Assembly (NCBI RefSeq): GCF_003028575.1 | Contig: NZ_PYUD01000006.1 | Location: forward strand, 62,001-126,000 | Direction of reading: 5' to 3' | DNA length: 64,000 bases | Origin: Halomonas urumqiensis | Lineage (GTDB): Bacteria > Pseudomonadota > Gammaproteobacteria > Pseudomonadales > Halomonadaceae | Position numbers and translations under genes: made by a program | Notes under the pieces: model-generated | What the model saw: the letters and a program-made list of their open reading frames with translations, nothing else | Databases searched by the model: none | What the model was told of the DNA's origin: nothing | Shown here: one piece after another, positions 55,434-64,000 of the stretch | Layout of the letters: every line of letters begins with the position of its first letter | How positions within the stretch are numbered: the first letter of the stretch is position 1

Positions 55434-56789
55434 ATGTCCCTTCAGTCCATGATCGACAACGCCCTGGCAAAGACCTCGTCGGGGCGTGGTGTCTGGGTGG
55501 GCCTCTCGGGTGGGCTCGACTCCTCGCTGCTGCTCACGCTTGCCGCAACGGCCTGCCATCGTCATCCACGGCCCTTGCGCGCAGTGCATGTCCACCATGG
55601 GCTGCAAGTGGCCGCCGATGGGTTCGAGCGGCACTGCCGGCGGCTCTGCTCGCAGCTTGGCGTCCCGCTGACGGTCGAACGGGTGCATGTCGATCCACAG
55701 GCCGGCAAGGGGCTCGAAGGCGCTGCCCGCGACGCGCGTTATGCCGCTTTCGCCCGCTGCGTGCCAACCGGCGATACCCTGTGGCTGGCCCAGCATCGCG
55801 ATGACCAGGCCGAAACCTGGTGGCTCGCCGCGCTGCGCGGTAGCGGCGTGCGGGGGCTTGGCGGCATGCCCGGCGAGCGCTTGTGGCATGGACGCACCCT
55901 GGTGCGTCCCCTGCTCGAGGCGTCAAGGGCCGAGCTCGAGGCGGAGGCCGCGCGGTTGTCGCTCGACTGGGTCGAGGATCCCAGCAATCGCGATGAGCGG
56001 CTCGATCGCAATTTCCTGCGTGGCAGTGTATTGCCACTGCTCGAGACCCGCTGGCCCAGGGCAAGCGCGGCACTGGCAAGAAGTGCCGAACTTGCCGGCG
56101 AGGCCGATGGCTTGCTTGCCGAGCTCGCCGAACTCGATCTGCAGCGTCTGGGTGAGGAGCCCAGCCGGTTGCCCATTGATGGACTAGCCACTCTGTCGGT
56201 TGCCCGCCAGCGTCTGTTGATACGCCATGCCTGCACTCGGTTGACCCTGCCCACCCCACCCGCCAGGCCCCTGAATGCGTTGCTTGAACAACTGACCGCG
56301 CGGGCGGATGCCGGCGTCAAGGTCGCATGGCCGGGTGGCGAGGCCCGCCGGTGGCACGGTTCGCTTTATCTGATGCCGCCAACCGAAACGCCTCCCGCTG
56401 GCTGGCAGATCCGCTGGGATGGCCGTTCGATGCTCGAGACCCCCTTGGGATCGATCGGCGTTCGGCTGACGCCCGAGTGCGCTGACGGCGCTGGTGACCA
56501 CGCCTGCGTGCGGGGAGGCTGTCGAACAGGGTTTCGAGTGGCGCTTCGAGTGGCGTTTCGTCAGGGCGGTGAGCGCCTGCGTCTGGCCGGGCGCGGCGGG
56601 CGCGACCTCAAGCGGCTGATGCAGGAAGCCGGCGTTCCCCCCTGGCGACGGGCGTGGCTGCTGGTGGTCTGGCAGGCTGACGAGGTGGTGGCGGTGCTCG
56701 ATCCCCAGGCCGGGCAATGGCTGCTGTGCGCCGAGGGATGGCGGGCCAGCGGCACCGACGATGATGCCCCCGCGCCACCGACCGAGTGA
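55434..56789 (+). CDS. tilS: tRNA(Ile)-lysidine synthetase
   Basis: A 451-residue PP-loop ATPase with the motif LSGGLDSSLLL. A long N-terminal domain (AQHRDDQAETWWLAALRGSG, WVEDPSNRDERLDRNFLR) is followed by C-terminal lysidine-synthetase domains. It modifies C34 of the AUA-reading tRNA-Ile. Around residues 363-378 the sequence GFRVALRVAFRQGG is encoded by a 12-bp tandem repeat in the linker before the last domain. It converges on ppx with a one-base gap and no terminator between. Confidence 0.94.
   Translation: MSLQSMIDNALAKTSSGRGVWVGLSGGLDSSLLLTLAATACHRHPRPLRAVHVHHGLQVAADGFERHCRRLCSQLGVPLTVERVHVDPQAGKGLEGAARDARYAAFARCVPTGDTLWLAQHRDDQAETWWLAALRGSGVRGLGGMPGERLWHGRTLVRPLLEASRAELEAEAARLSLDWVEDPSNRDERLDRNFLRGSVLPLLETRWPRASAALARSAELAGEADGLLAELAELDLQRLGEEPSRLPIDGLATLSVARQRLLIRHACTRLTLPTPPARPLNALLEQLTARADAGVKVAWPGGEARRWHGSLYLMPPTETPPAGWQIRWDGRSMLETPLGSIGVRLTPECADGAGDHACVRGGCRTGFRVALRVAFRQGGERLRLAGRGGRDLKRLMQEAGVPPWRRAWLLVVWQADEVVAVLDPQAGQWLLCAEGWRASGTDDDAPAPPTE
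56531..56566. repeat. 12-bp tandem repeat inside tilS
   Basis: GTTTCGAGTGGC, GCTTCGAGTGGC and a partial GTTTCGTCAGGG lie in frame within the coding sequence, adding the residues FRVALRVAFR. Confidence 0.75.
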
Positions 56790-56790
56790 T

Positions 56791-58347
56791 TCAGGTGGTC
56801 GTTTCGATATCCATTTCGAGGTTGAAACCGGCGGCCTTCTGGTAGGTGACCTCCTGCTCGAGGTCATTGATGAGGAGTGTCTGGTCGTCACCTGGCACTA
56901 CGCCAAGGCGCAGGTCGTCGCCCTTGGCGAGGAGGCGGGGAGTGTCCGGTGGTTGCTCCGTGCGGGTGTGATTGAGCAGCACCGCCAGTCGCAGCAGACG
57001 GGCAAGCCGGGCATGGGACTCCTGTTCGGAGGTTGGCAGTGCCTGCCACTCCTTGAGGGGGAACTTGCGGCGGTGCGCGCGCACCAGGAAGGCCAGCAGG
57101 CGCTGTTCCGGGCGAGAGAACCCGGCCAGGTCGGAATATTCCAGCAAGTAGGCGCCGTGACGGTGGAACTGGCTGTGGGAAATTGCCAGGCCGATCTCGT
57201 GCAGACGGCTGGCCCAGCGCAGAAAGCGCGACTGGTCGTCATCCAGCCCCCAGGCAGAGCGCACCTGCTCGAACAAGTCCTCGGCGGTGGCGGCGACATT
57301 GCCGGCCTGGCGGTCATCCACGCCGTAACAGCGTTCGAGGCTTTCGACTGTCTTGAGCCGGGAGTCCTCGGGACTGTTGCGACCGACCATGTCATAGAGT
57401 ACGCCTTCGCGAAGGGCGCCGTCGGCGTAACGCATGGTGGTGAGGTCGAAGGCCTCGAAGATCGCACAAAGGATGGCCACGCCAGCCGGAAAGACCCTGG
57501 CACGGTCTGACTTGAGGCCGTCCATGGCGACGCGGTCGAGCCGCTTGCACTTGATCAGCCGGGCACGCAGGTCATGCAATCCCTCGCGGGTCACCACGCC
57601 TTCCTGGGCGCCGCCATTGGCATGGATCACCGCGGCGGCGGCCTTGATAGTGCCGCTGGAGCCCACCGGGTCGTCCCAGCCCAGCTTCTGGTAGGGGCGA
57701 CGAATATTGGCCAGCTCCGAAAGCGCGGCCAGTTCGAGCTTGCGAAAGCGCTTCTCGCTGAGCTCGCCATCGGAAAGGAAGCGATGGGTGAAGGTCACGC
57801 AGCCCATGCGCAGGCTTTCGAGTGCCAGTGGTTCGAAGCGCTCGCCAATGATGAACTCCGTGGAGCCCCCCCCGATGTCGACGATCAGGCGGCGGCCATT
57901 CTCGGCCAGGGCGTGGGCCGCCCCCAGATAGATCAGGCGCGCTTCCTCGCGGCCAGCGATGATCTCGATGCGTGCTCCCAGCAGCGCCTCGGCGCGTTCG
58001 ATCAACGCCTGGCTGTTGGCGGCGTCGCGCAAGGCATTGGTGCCGACCACCCGCAGGTGGCCTGGCGTGATATCGCCAAGATAGGGGGCGAACCGAGCCA
58101 GACAATCCAGGGCGCGCTGCATGGTGGCTTCATCGAGCAGGCCATCTTCATTGAGCCCGGCGGCCAGCTGCACTTTCTCCCCCTGGCGTGCCACCACCTG
58201 CAGGCGTTCGTCCTGGTAGTTGGCTACCAGCAAGTGAAAGCTATTGGACCCGAGGTCGATGGCAGCCAGCCGGCGTGGTGCCTGGGCGGCCGGTGATGGT
58301 GCGCCGAAGGCGATGTAGTCGATGGCCGAGTCCTGTGGCGAAGTCAT
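56791..58347 (-). CDS. ppx: exopolyphosphatase
   Basis: A 518-residue ASKHA-fold phosphatase. The phosphate-1 loop is AAIDLGSNSFHLLVA, the phosphate-2 loop is VDIGGGSTEFIIG, and GSSGTIKAAAAVI is the adenosine-like motif. The C-terminal half has the HD-like helical domain (ASRLHEIGLAISHSQFHRHGAYL). It degrades polyphosphate or hydrolyses pppGpp; Ppx and GppA are hard to tell apart by sequence, but the neighbourhood of rho favours Ppx. The start is ATG 58347; the longer reading is basic and non-homologous. Confidence 0.92.
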   Translation of the reverse strand: MTSPQDSAIDYIAFGAPSPAAQAPRRLAAIDLGSNSFHLLVANYQDERLQVVARQGEKVQLAAGLNEDGLLDEATMQRALDCLARFAPYLGDITPGHLRVVGTNALRDAANSQALIERAEALLGARIEIIAGREEARLIYLGAAHALAENGRRLIVDIGGGSTEFIIGERFEPLALESLRMGCVTFTHRFLSDGELSEKRFRKLELAALSELANIRRPYQKLGWDDPVGSSGTIKAAAAVIHANGGAQEGVVTREGLHDLRARLIKCKRLDRVAMDGLKSDRARVFPAGVAILCAIFEAFDLTTMRYADGALREGVLYDMVGRNSPEDSRLKTVESLERCYGVDDRQAGNVAATAEDLFEQVRSAWGLDDDQSRFLRWASRLHEIGLAISHSQFHRHGAYLLEYSDLAGFSRPEQRLLAFLVRAHRRKFPLKEWQALPTSEQESHARLARLLRLAVLLNHTRTEQPPDTPRLLAKGDDLRLGVVPGDDQTLLINDLEQEVTYQKAAGFNLEMDIETTT

Positions 58348-58803
58348 GGCGTGTCCTTTGAGTCTCCTGGGTGAAGGTTGCGGTGACCGTCGGGCGCTGT
58401 CAATCGTCATGCTTGGCGTCTGTGCAGGGCGGGGCTTGCGTTTGCGGCCGGCGTTGACTAGTATCGGGTCGTTCGCCTGTTCCGAATGCTTCCCGACCGT
58501 TTCACGGCGATCCCGTCTCGGTCAATTTCCAAGTCGTCAGACAGCCCACTGCTTCCAGCGGTTTTCCGGCCGATTGCCAGGCTCCGCTGGTCAGGCGAAA
58601 ACGAACCTGCTCCCTCTACTCCCGATACGGCCCGGCGTCACCCTGTGTTTACTGCGGTCGCCTCCCCATGGCCATGGGATGTCATTATCACGAGTGGCAG
58701 CACGCCGGGCTCTGAACGCACCCCATGCGGCGTTTCCGTTTCGCCTCCCGTCATACGCGGCGCCTACACGCCCGGCTTCCACGAGCAATTTCTGAACAAA
58801 CCG
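58348..58803 (+). other. ppx-rho divergent intergenic region (456 bases), no trxA
   Basis: No gene was recognised. In pseudomonads trxA lies between ppx and rho, but no reading here contains a WCGPC motif. The segment therefore holds the promoters of both genes and a long rho leader. Rho commonly controls its own synthesis through unstructured C-rich leader RNA, and the stretch from 58470 to 58800 is relatively C-rich. No clear ribosome-binding site is seen before the rho ATG. Confidence 0.5.
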
Positions 58804-60063
<1,260 letters not shown>

Positions 60064-60410
60064 TTCTGGCCTGCTGCGCTTGACGATACGGCGTTGGAAA
60101 ACATCTCAAGTTGCTCATTTACTAAAGTAAACTCCGCACTTTCGTTGTTTTCCGCCTTGTCTCGCCTTCGCTCGCTACGGCCAGCCTGCAACGTCTGCGC
60201 TTCCAAAGCTCCACCTGAGTGAGCGGCGCCGGGGACAGGCTGAAGCGGGGGTCTTTTGCCAGGGAAGGCAAAAGTAGCGTACAGGGAGGTATTCACAGCG
60301 CCCCCGCAGAAGCCTGTCGCCGGAACAGCCGCGGGCAAAGGACGAGCGGGAAGGAGAGGGGCGGCATGTTATGCTGCCCCTTTCGTCATTCTGGAAACGG
60401 GATCGTCCGA
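60064..60410 (+). other. rho-ubiD intergenic region (347 bases)
   Basis: No gene is seen. The gap holds a TTTACT-AA-AGTAAA palindrome (about 60119-60132), a pyrimidine-rich stretch, copy 3 of the 85-nt repeat (60234-60318) and a possible ubiD -10 (TATGCT, about 60370). Confidence 0.55.
60234..60318 (+). repeat. 85-nt structured interspersed repeat, copy 3
   Basis: Outer arms 60234-60241 and 60311-60318 (GACAGGCT/AGCCTGTC), second arms 60245-60251 and 60301-60307 (GCGGGGG/CCCCCGC), inner hairpin CTTTTGCC 60253-60260 / GGCAAAAG 60267-60274 with loop AGGGAA, and the conserved 26-base segment at 60275-60300. Beyond a G-G mismatch the outer stem could extend by CCGG on each side. Confidence 0.9.
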
Positions 60411-61904
60411 ATGAAGTACAAGGACCTGCGTGATTTCATCGCGGCGCTGGAGGCCCAGGGGGAGCTCACCCGCGTGAGCGCCGAGGTCGACCCCTATCTC
60501 GAGATCACCGAGATCTGCGACCGCACCCTGCGGGCCGGTGGGCCGGCGTTGCTGTTCGAGAACGTCAAGGGCCATGCCATGCCGCTGCTCGGCAATCTGT
60601 TCGGCACGCCGAAGCGGGTGGCCATGGGCATGGGGCAGGAGTCCGTCGAGGCGCTGCGCGAGGTCGGCGAGCTGCTGGCGTTTCTCAAGGAGCCGGAACC
60701 GCCCAAGGGCTTCCGCGATGCCTGGGACAAGCTGCCGATCTTCAAGCAGGTGATGAGCATGGGGCCGAAGACGGTTCGCTCCGCCCCCGTGCAGGAGATG
60801 GTCTACGATGGCGACGAGGTCGATCTGGACCGCCTGCCGATCCAGCACTGCTGGCCCGGCGATGCCGCCCCGCTGGTCACCTGGCCGCTGGTGATCACCC
60901 GTGGCCCCCACAAGAAGCGCCAGAACCTGGGGATCTACCGCCAGCAGAAACTCGGGCGCAACCGCTTGATCATGCGTTGGCTGTCGCACCGCGGCGGTGC
61001 CCTGGACTTCCAGGAATTCCAGAAGGCCCACCCCGGCGAACCCTTCCCGGTGGCGGTGGCATTGGGTGCCGATCCGGCCACCATTCTGGGTGCCGTGACC
61101 CCCGTGCCGGATAGCCTTTCCGAGTACGCCTTTGCCGGGCTGCTGCGTGGCTCGCGCACCGAGCTGGTCAAGTGCGGCCATGCCGACCTGGAGGTGCCGG
61201 CTTCCGCCGAGATCATCCTCGAGGGGTTCATCTACCCCGACGACACCGCGCCGGAAGGCCCCTACGGTGACCACACCGGTTATTACAACGAGGTGGATCA
61301 CTTCCCGGTGTTCACGGTCACGCGCATGACCATGCGTCGCGATGCCATCTATCACTCCACCTACACCGGTCGGCCGCCCGACGAGCCGGCGATCCTCGGC
61401 TTGGCGCTCAACGAGGTGTTCGTGCCGATCCTGCGTCGCCAGTTTCCCGAGATCGTCGACTTCTACCTGCCACCCGAGGGTTGCTCCTACCGGATGGCGG
61501 TGGTGACCATGAAGAAGCAGTATCCTGGCCACGCCAAGCGGGTGATGATGGGAGTGTGGAGTTTCCTGCGCCAATTCATGTACACCAAGTTCGTGGTGGT
61601 GCTCGATGACGATGTCAGCGCTCGCGACTGGAAGGACGTGATCTGGGCCATCACCACCCGCATGGACCCCGCCCGCGACACCGTGCTGGTCGAGAATACC
61701 CCGATCGATTACCTGGATTTCGCCTCGCCGGTCTCGGGCCTCGGTTCCAAGATGGGCCTGGATGCCACAAGCAAATGGCCCGGCGAAACCGACCGGGAGT
61801 GGGGCACGCCCATCGTCATGGACGAGACCGTCAAGGCTCGCGTGGGCGAGCGCTGGGACGAGCTGGGCATCACCCTTCCCCCCGACAACCCGAATTCCCG
61901 ATAA
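60411..61904 (+). CDS. ubiD: 4-hydroxy-3-polyprenylbenzoate decarboxylase UbiD
   Basis: A 497-residue prenylated-FMN-dependent decarboxylase of ubiquinone synthesis, close to the E. coli length. It begins [19 protein letters not shown]. The prFMN/metal-binding region is [19 protein letters not shown], and the catalytic Glu-Arg-Glu region lies in the segments [20 protein letters not shown] and [12 protein letters not shown]. Activity needs UbiX for the cofactor; ubiX is not in the window. ATG 60411 is fixed by homology; the frame remains open upstream through the repeat. It is followed 15 bases later by fre, as in E. coli. Confidence 0.96.
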   Translation: MKYKDLRDFIAALEAQGELTRVSAEVDPYLEITEICDRTLRAGGPALLFENVKGHAMPLLGNLFGTPKRVAMGMGQESVEALREVGELLAFLKEPEPPKGFRDAWDKLPIFKQVMSMGPKTVRSAPVQEMVYDGDEVDLDRLPIQHCWPGDAAPLVTWPLVITRGPHKKRQNLGIYRQQKLGRNRLIMRWLSHRGGALDFQEFQKAHPGEPFPVAVALGADPATILGAVTPVPDSLSEYAFAGLLRGSRTELVKCGHADLEVPASAEIILEGFIYPDDTAPEGPYGDHTGYYNEVDHFPVFTVTRMTMRRDAIYHSTYTGRPPDEPAILGLALNEVFVPILRRQFPEIVDFYLPPEGCSYRMAVVTMKKQYPGHAKRVMMGVWSFLRQFMYTKFVVVLDDDVSARDWKDVIWAITTRMDPARDTVLVENTPIDYLDFASPVSGLGSKMGLDATSKWPGETDREWGTPIVMDETVKARVGERWDELGITLPPDNPNSR

Positions 61905-61919
61905 CTGCATGAGGCATTC

Positions 61920-62705
61920 ATGACGCCAAGGACTTTGACCTGCCAGGTCACCGAGGTCGAGGATCTCTCGCCGGACGTCTTCCGTGTCCAGTTGGAGGGT
62001 CGCCGCGAGGCGGTGGCCCACTTGCCTGGCCAATACCTGGAGCTCAAGCTCGACGAGGCAACCTGGGTGCCTTTCTCGATCGCCAATGCGCATGTCGACG
62101 ACGGTATGATCGAACTGCATATCCAGCACTGGCCCGAGCGTGATAATTCGGCGCGGATTCGCGAGCTGGTGCAGGTAGCCAGCCGCCTGACCCTGCGTTT
62201 GCCGGGTGGGGATTGCGTGTTGGACCCTTACAGCACGCGCCCGCTGTTGTTGATCGCCGCGGGAACCGGCTTCGCCCAGATGAAGGCGATCATCGAAGCC
62301 GCGCTGCATGCCGACCCCGAGCGGCGAATCGAGCTGTGGTGGGCAGCCCGTGAGCACCGTGACCTCTACCTCGAGCGCCTCGCCCGCGAGTGGGCCGAAG
62401 GCCACGCCAACCTGCGCTTTCATGCGGTCACCGAGGTGGCGCCAGAGCCTGGGGAGAGGGTCGACGGGGAGCGCACGCAGGCCCATCTCGGTCGTATCGA
62501 TCAGGCACTGGCGGCAAGCCTCGAGGATGTCTCGGCGCACGATGTCTACCTGTCGGGCTCCCCCGGCATGGTGTACGCCTGTGTCGATGTGCTGGCATCG
62601 CTCGGGCTTGCGGCCTCGCGCACCTTCTCGGACGTGTTCGCCTATGCGCCTCGCGACCCATTGATCCCGACCACCGGCAGCCTGGTCAGGAAATCCCGCG
62701 GATGA
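61920..62705 (+). CDS. fre: NAD(P)H-flavin reductase
   Basis: A 261-residue ferredoxin-reductase-fold protein. The flavin-binding motif is WVPFSIANA, the isoalloxazine and ribityl-contacting strand lies in HLPGQYLELKL, and the NAD(P)H-binding loop is LLIAAGTGFAQMKAIIEAAL. A C-terminal cysteine-region equivalent is VYLSGSPGMVYACVDVL. It has no iron-sulfur cluster motif. Fre supplies reduced FMN, which the UbiX/UbiD prenyl-flavin system could use, consistent with its position after ubiD. It overlaps folM by four bases. Confidence 0.88.
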   Translation: MTPRTLTCQVTEVEDLSPDVFRVQLEGRREAVAHLPGQYLELKLDEATWVPFSIANAHVDDGMIELHIQHWPERDNSARIRELVQVASRLTLRLPGGDCVLDPYSTRPLLLIAAGTGFAQMKAIIEAALHADPERRIELWWAAREHRDLYLERLAREWAEGHANLRFHAVTEVAPEPGERVDGERTQAHLGRIDQALAASLEDVSAHDVYLSGSPGMVYACVDVLASLGLAASRTFSDVFAYAPRDPLIPTTGSLVRKSRG

Positions 62706-63415
62706 GTGCTTCGCCGATTCTCATCACCGGTGGCGCGCAACGCCTGGGTCGCCACTGTGCCGAGCGGCTGCGCGATGATGACCACACGGTAATCATCAGC
62801 TATCGCCGTGAACGCCCGGAGCTCGATGCATTGCGCGAGCGTGGCATTGTCACCCTCAAAGCCGATTTTTCCAGTGAAGCGGGAATTCTCGACTTCATCG
62901 CCCGGCTCAAGGCCGAAACGCGTTCGCTGCGCGCGATCGTCCATAACGCCAGCGACTGGGCACCGGATTCCATGGGAGATGATGCCGGCGCCAACTTCGA
63001 GCGGCTGTTTCGGGTGCACATGCAGGCTCCCTATCTGATCAATCTGCACTGTCGTGAACTGCTCGATGCCTGCAGCGAGCCGCAGCGCGACATCATCCAC
63101 ATGACAGACTACGTGGTGCGCAAGGGCTCGAAGAAACACGCCGCCTATGCCGCCACCAAGGCGGGGCTCGACAACCTGACGCTGTCGTTCGCCGCGATGT
63201 ATGCACCCGAGATCCAGGTCAACGCCATTGCACCGGCACTGATCATGCTGGGTGAGGGTGACGACGAGACCTATGCCGAGAAGGCCAAAGCCAAGTCGGC
63301 CATGCAGATGGTGCCGGGCCCGGGGGTGATCTATCAAAGCCTGCGCTACCTGCTCGATAACCGCTATGTCACCGGCGTGATCCTGCCAGTCGATGGCGGT
63401 CGGCATCTTCGCTAG
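62702..63415 (+). CDS. folM: dihydromonapterin reductase (short-chain dehydrogenase)
   Basis: A 237-residue SDR enzyme. The cofactor motif is ITGGAQRLGRHCAERL, the active-site Tyr-Lys pair is YAATKAGLDNL, and NASDW stands at the NAG position. The C-terminus GVILPVDGGRHLR is typical of FolM. FolM reduces dihydromonapterin to tetrahydromonapterin, the cofactor of phenylalanine hydroxylase in pseudomonads, and has weak dihydrofolate reductase activity. The ATG overlaps the fre stop (ATGA), so both are coupled. Confidence 0.87.
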   Translation: MSASPILITGGAQRLGRHCAERLRDDDHTVIISYRRERPELDALRERGIVTLKADFSSEAGILDFIARLKAETRSLRAIVHNASDWAPDSMGDDAGANFERLFRVHMQAPYLINLHCRELLDACSEPQRDIIHMTDYVVRKGSKKHAAYAATKAGLDNLTLSFAAMYAPEIQVNAIAPALIMLGEGDDETYAEKAKAKSAMQMVPGPGVIYQSLRYLLDNRYVTGVILPVDGGRHLR

Positions 63416-63445
63416 AATCAAACGTCGATCCCGGCACCCCTGATA

Positions 63446-63487
63446 GCAGGGTTTACCGAGCAGGATTTACTGAACCTGGCTTATCGA
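63446..63487. repeat. 14-bp tandem repeat (3 units) downstream of folM
   Basis: GCAGGGTTTACCGA, GCAGGATTTACTGA and ACCTGGCTTATCGA lie end to end 30 bases after the folM stop. Confidence 0.8.
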
Positions 63488-63542
63488 GAAATGTTGACAG
63501 AGCGAACGTGCTCGACACTTCGCGATACGAGGAGAGAGACCC

Positions 63543-63671
63543 ATGGCGGGACATGATGAAAACTTCAGCGATGACAGCGGCATCCTGCCGGTGATCATTG
63601 GTCTGGTCGTAGTGGTGAGCATGAGCGCACTGCCGGCGACCATCGGCTGGTTCCAGCTGTTTGCCGGCTGA
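63543..63671 (+). CDS. small single-helix membrane protein (42 residues)
   Basis: The ORF codes for an acidic N-terminus (MAGHDENFSDDSG), one hydrophobic helix (residues about 15-39, ILPVIIGLVVVVSMSALPAT onward) and a short end. GAGGAGAG lies seven bases before the ATG, a strong ribosome-binding site for so small an ORF. It resembles the small one-helix subunits that accompany larger membrane complexes, but I do not recognise a family. Confidence 0.62.
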   Translation: MAGHDENFSDDSGILPVIIGLVVVVSMSALPATIGWFQLFAG

Positions 63672-63740
63672 ATCGGCCTGAGCGTACTTGCCAGGCCCAG
63701 GCCGATGCGGCACGATGAAGGCTCAAAACAGGAGAACGGC

Positions 63741-63962
63741 ATGATCCCGACAGCGCCTTCCAACGCCTTGCCAGACGCCGCCATTGGTGCGTGCGTAGCG
63801 GCTGGCGTGTCGCGCGGCGCGGCGATCATGGTGGCTCTTGCGCGGGTCGTTGTTTCAACGGATTCCATGGGACGTGGCTATTGGTTTGGCTACTGGTTTA
63901 TCACCGGTGTGCCGGCGCCCTTGTCCCCGTTCAGCGAACCAGACCCGCAACCCCTGAACTGA
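63741..63962 (+). CDS. hypothetical short ORF
   Basis: A 73-residue reading (MIPTAPSNALPDAAIGACVA) with AGGAG eight bases before the ATG. It holds a weakly hydrophobic Ala/Val-rich stretch and a GYWFGYWF duplication encoded by a 12-bp tandem repeat (63876-63899). The C-terminus is Pro-rich. No family is recognised and coding bias is unremarkable, so it may not be a gene. Confidence 0.3.
   Translation: MIPTAPSNALPDAAIGACVAAGVSRGAAIMVALARVVVSTDSMGRGYWFGYWFITGVPAPLSPFSEPDPQPLN
63876..63899. repeat. 12-bp tandem duplication
   Basis: GGCTATTGGTTT followed directly by GGCTACTGGTTT. Confidence 0.75.
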
Positions 63963-64000
63963 CACGATAGACATGGAGCAAGGCACACCCATCAAGGGTT

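Noticed and set aside
60369-62540. 723-codon open frame on the minus strand
   Set aside because: It is the reverse complement of ubiD and fre, with no recognisable domain.

Overview
The window is one contiguous piece of core chromosome from a GC-rich gammaproteobacterium. Gene content and order fit the Halomonadaceae (Halomonas or a close relative). Three things point there: the slmA-argB-algC-dut-coaBC block mixes the enterobacterial (slmA) and pseudomonad (algC, argB) versions of this locus; a long-form DapD, a BolA-HolD-RimI cluster and an ftsYEX-rpoH block are present; and no phage, plasmid, IS, CRISPR, tRNA or rRNA sequence was seen. The taxon is an inference from protein character and synteny, not a database result. 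Coding density is high and almost every gene is housekeeping.

Layout. 1-2.9 kb: tail of an MFS exporter, then bolA, a probable cryptic holD (DNA polymerase III psi) and rimI, overlapping. 2.9-8.2 kb: a zapB-like gene and rsmD (minus), then ftsY-ftsE-ftsX and rpoH. 8.2-13.3 kb (minus): coaBC-dut-algC-argB-slmA. 13.5-17.7 kb: radC, rpmB-rpmG, mutM, rlmI and a DUF2007/zinc-ribbon gene. 17.8-27.6 kb: ald, trpS, maeA, acnA (minus), a CPXCG protein, trxB, slyX (minus), a membrane-anchored cold-shock-domain protein and a conserved hypothetical gene. 27.6-35.1 kb (minus): map-glnD-dapC-arsC-like-dapD-dapE, joining methionine removal, nitrogen sensing and lysine/peptidoglycan precursor synthesis. 35.4-56.8 kb: the long translation and envelope series rpsB-tsf-pyrH-frr-uppS-cdsA-dxr-rseP-bamA-skp-lpxD-fabZ-lpxA-lpxB-rnhB-dnaE-accA-tilS, which covers ribosome function, isoprenoid and phospholipid synthesis, outer-membrane assembly, lipid A and replication. 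56.8-64 kb: ppx (minus), rho, ubiD-fre-folM and two small ORFs.

The most unusual content lies between the genes. First, three copies of an 85-nt element (14363-14447, 50611-50695, 60234-60318) share one nested stem architecture. Five stem positions change in a compensating way between copies, which is strong internal evidence that the folded form is under selection. Second, at least a dozen short degenerate tandem repeats (8-15 bp units, a different unit at each place) sit in gene junctions. At five genes (rsmD, algC, coaBC, rlmI, accA) the repeated unit contains the stop codon of the gene, and in several the stop is repeated in phase. The same kind of repeat appears inside coding sequence as the (Glu-Pro)20 tract of FtsY and as 12-15 bp units in TilS and PyrH. 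These two layers are the best candidates for undescribed biology here. The protein-coding genes are otherwise conventional apart from the psi-like protein, the absence of trxA between ppx and rho, and a 42-residue single-helix membrane protein downstream of folM.
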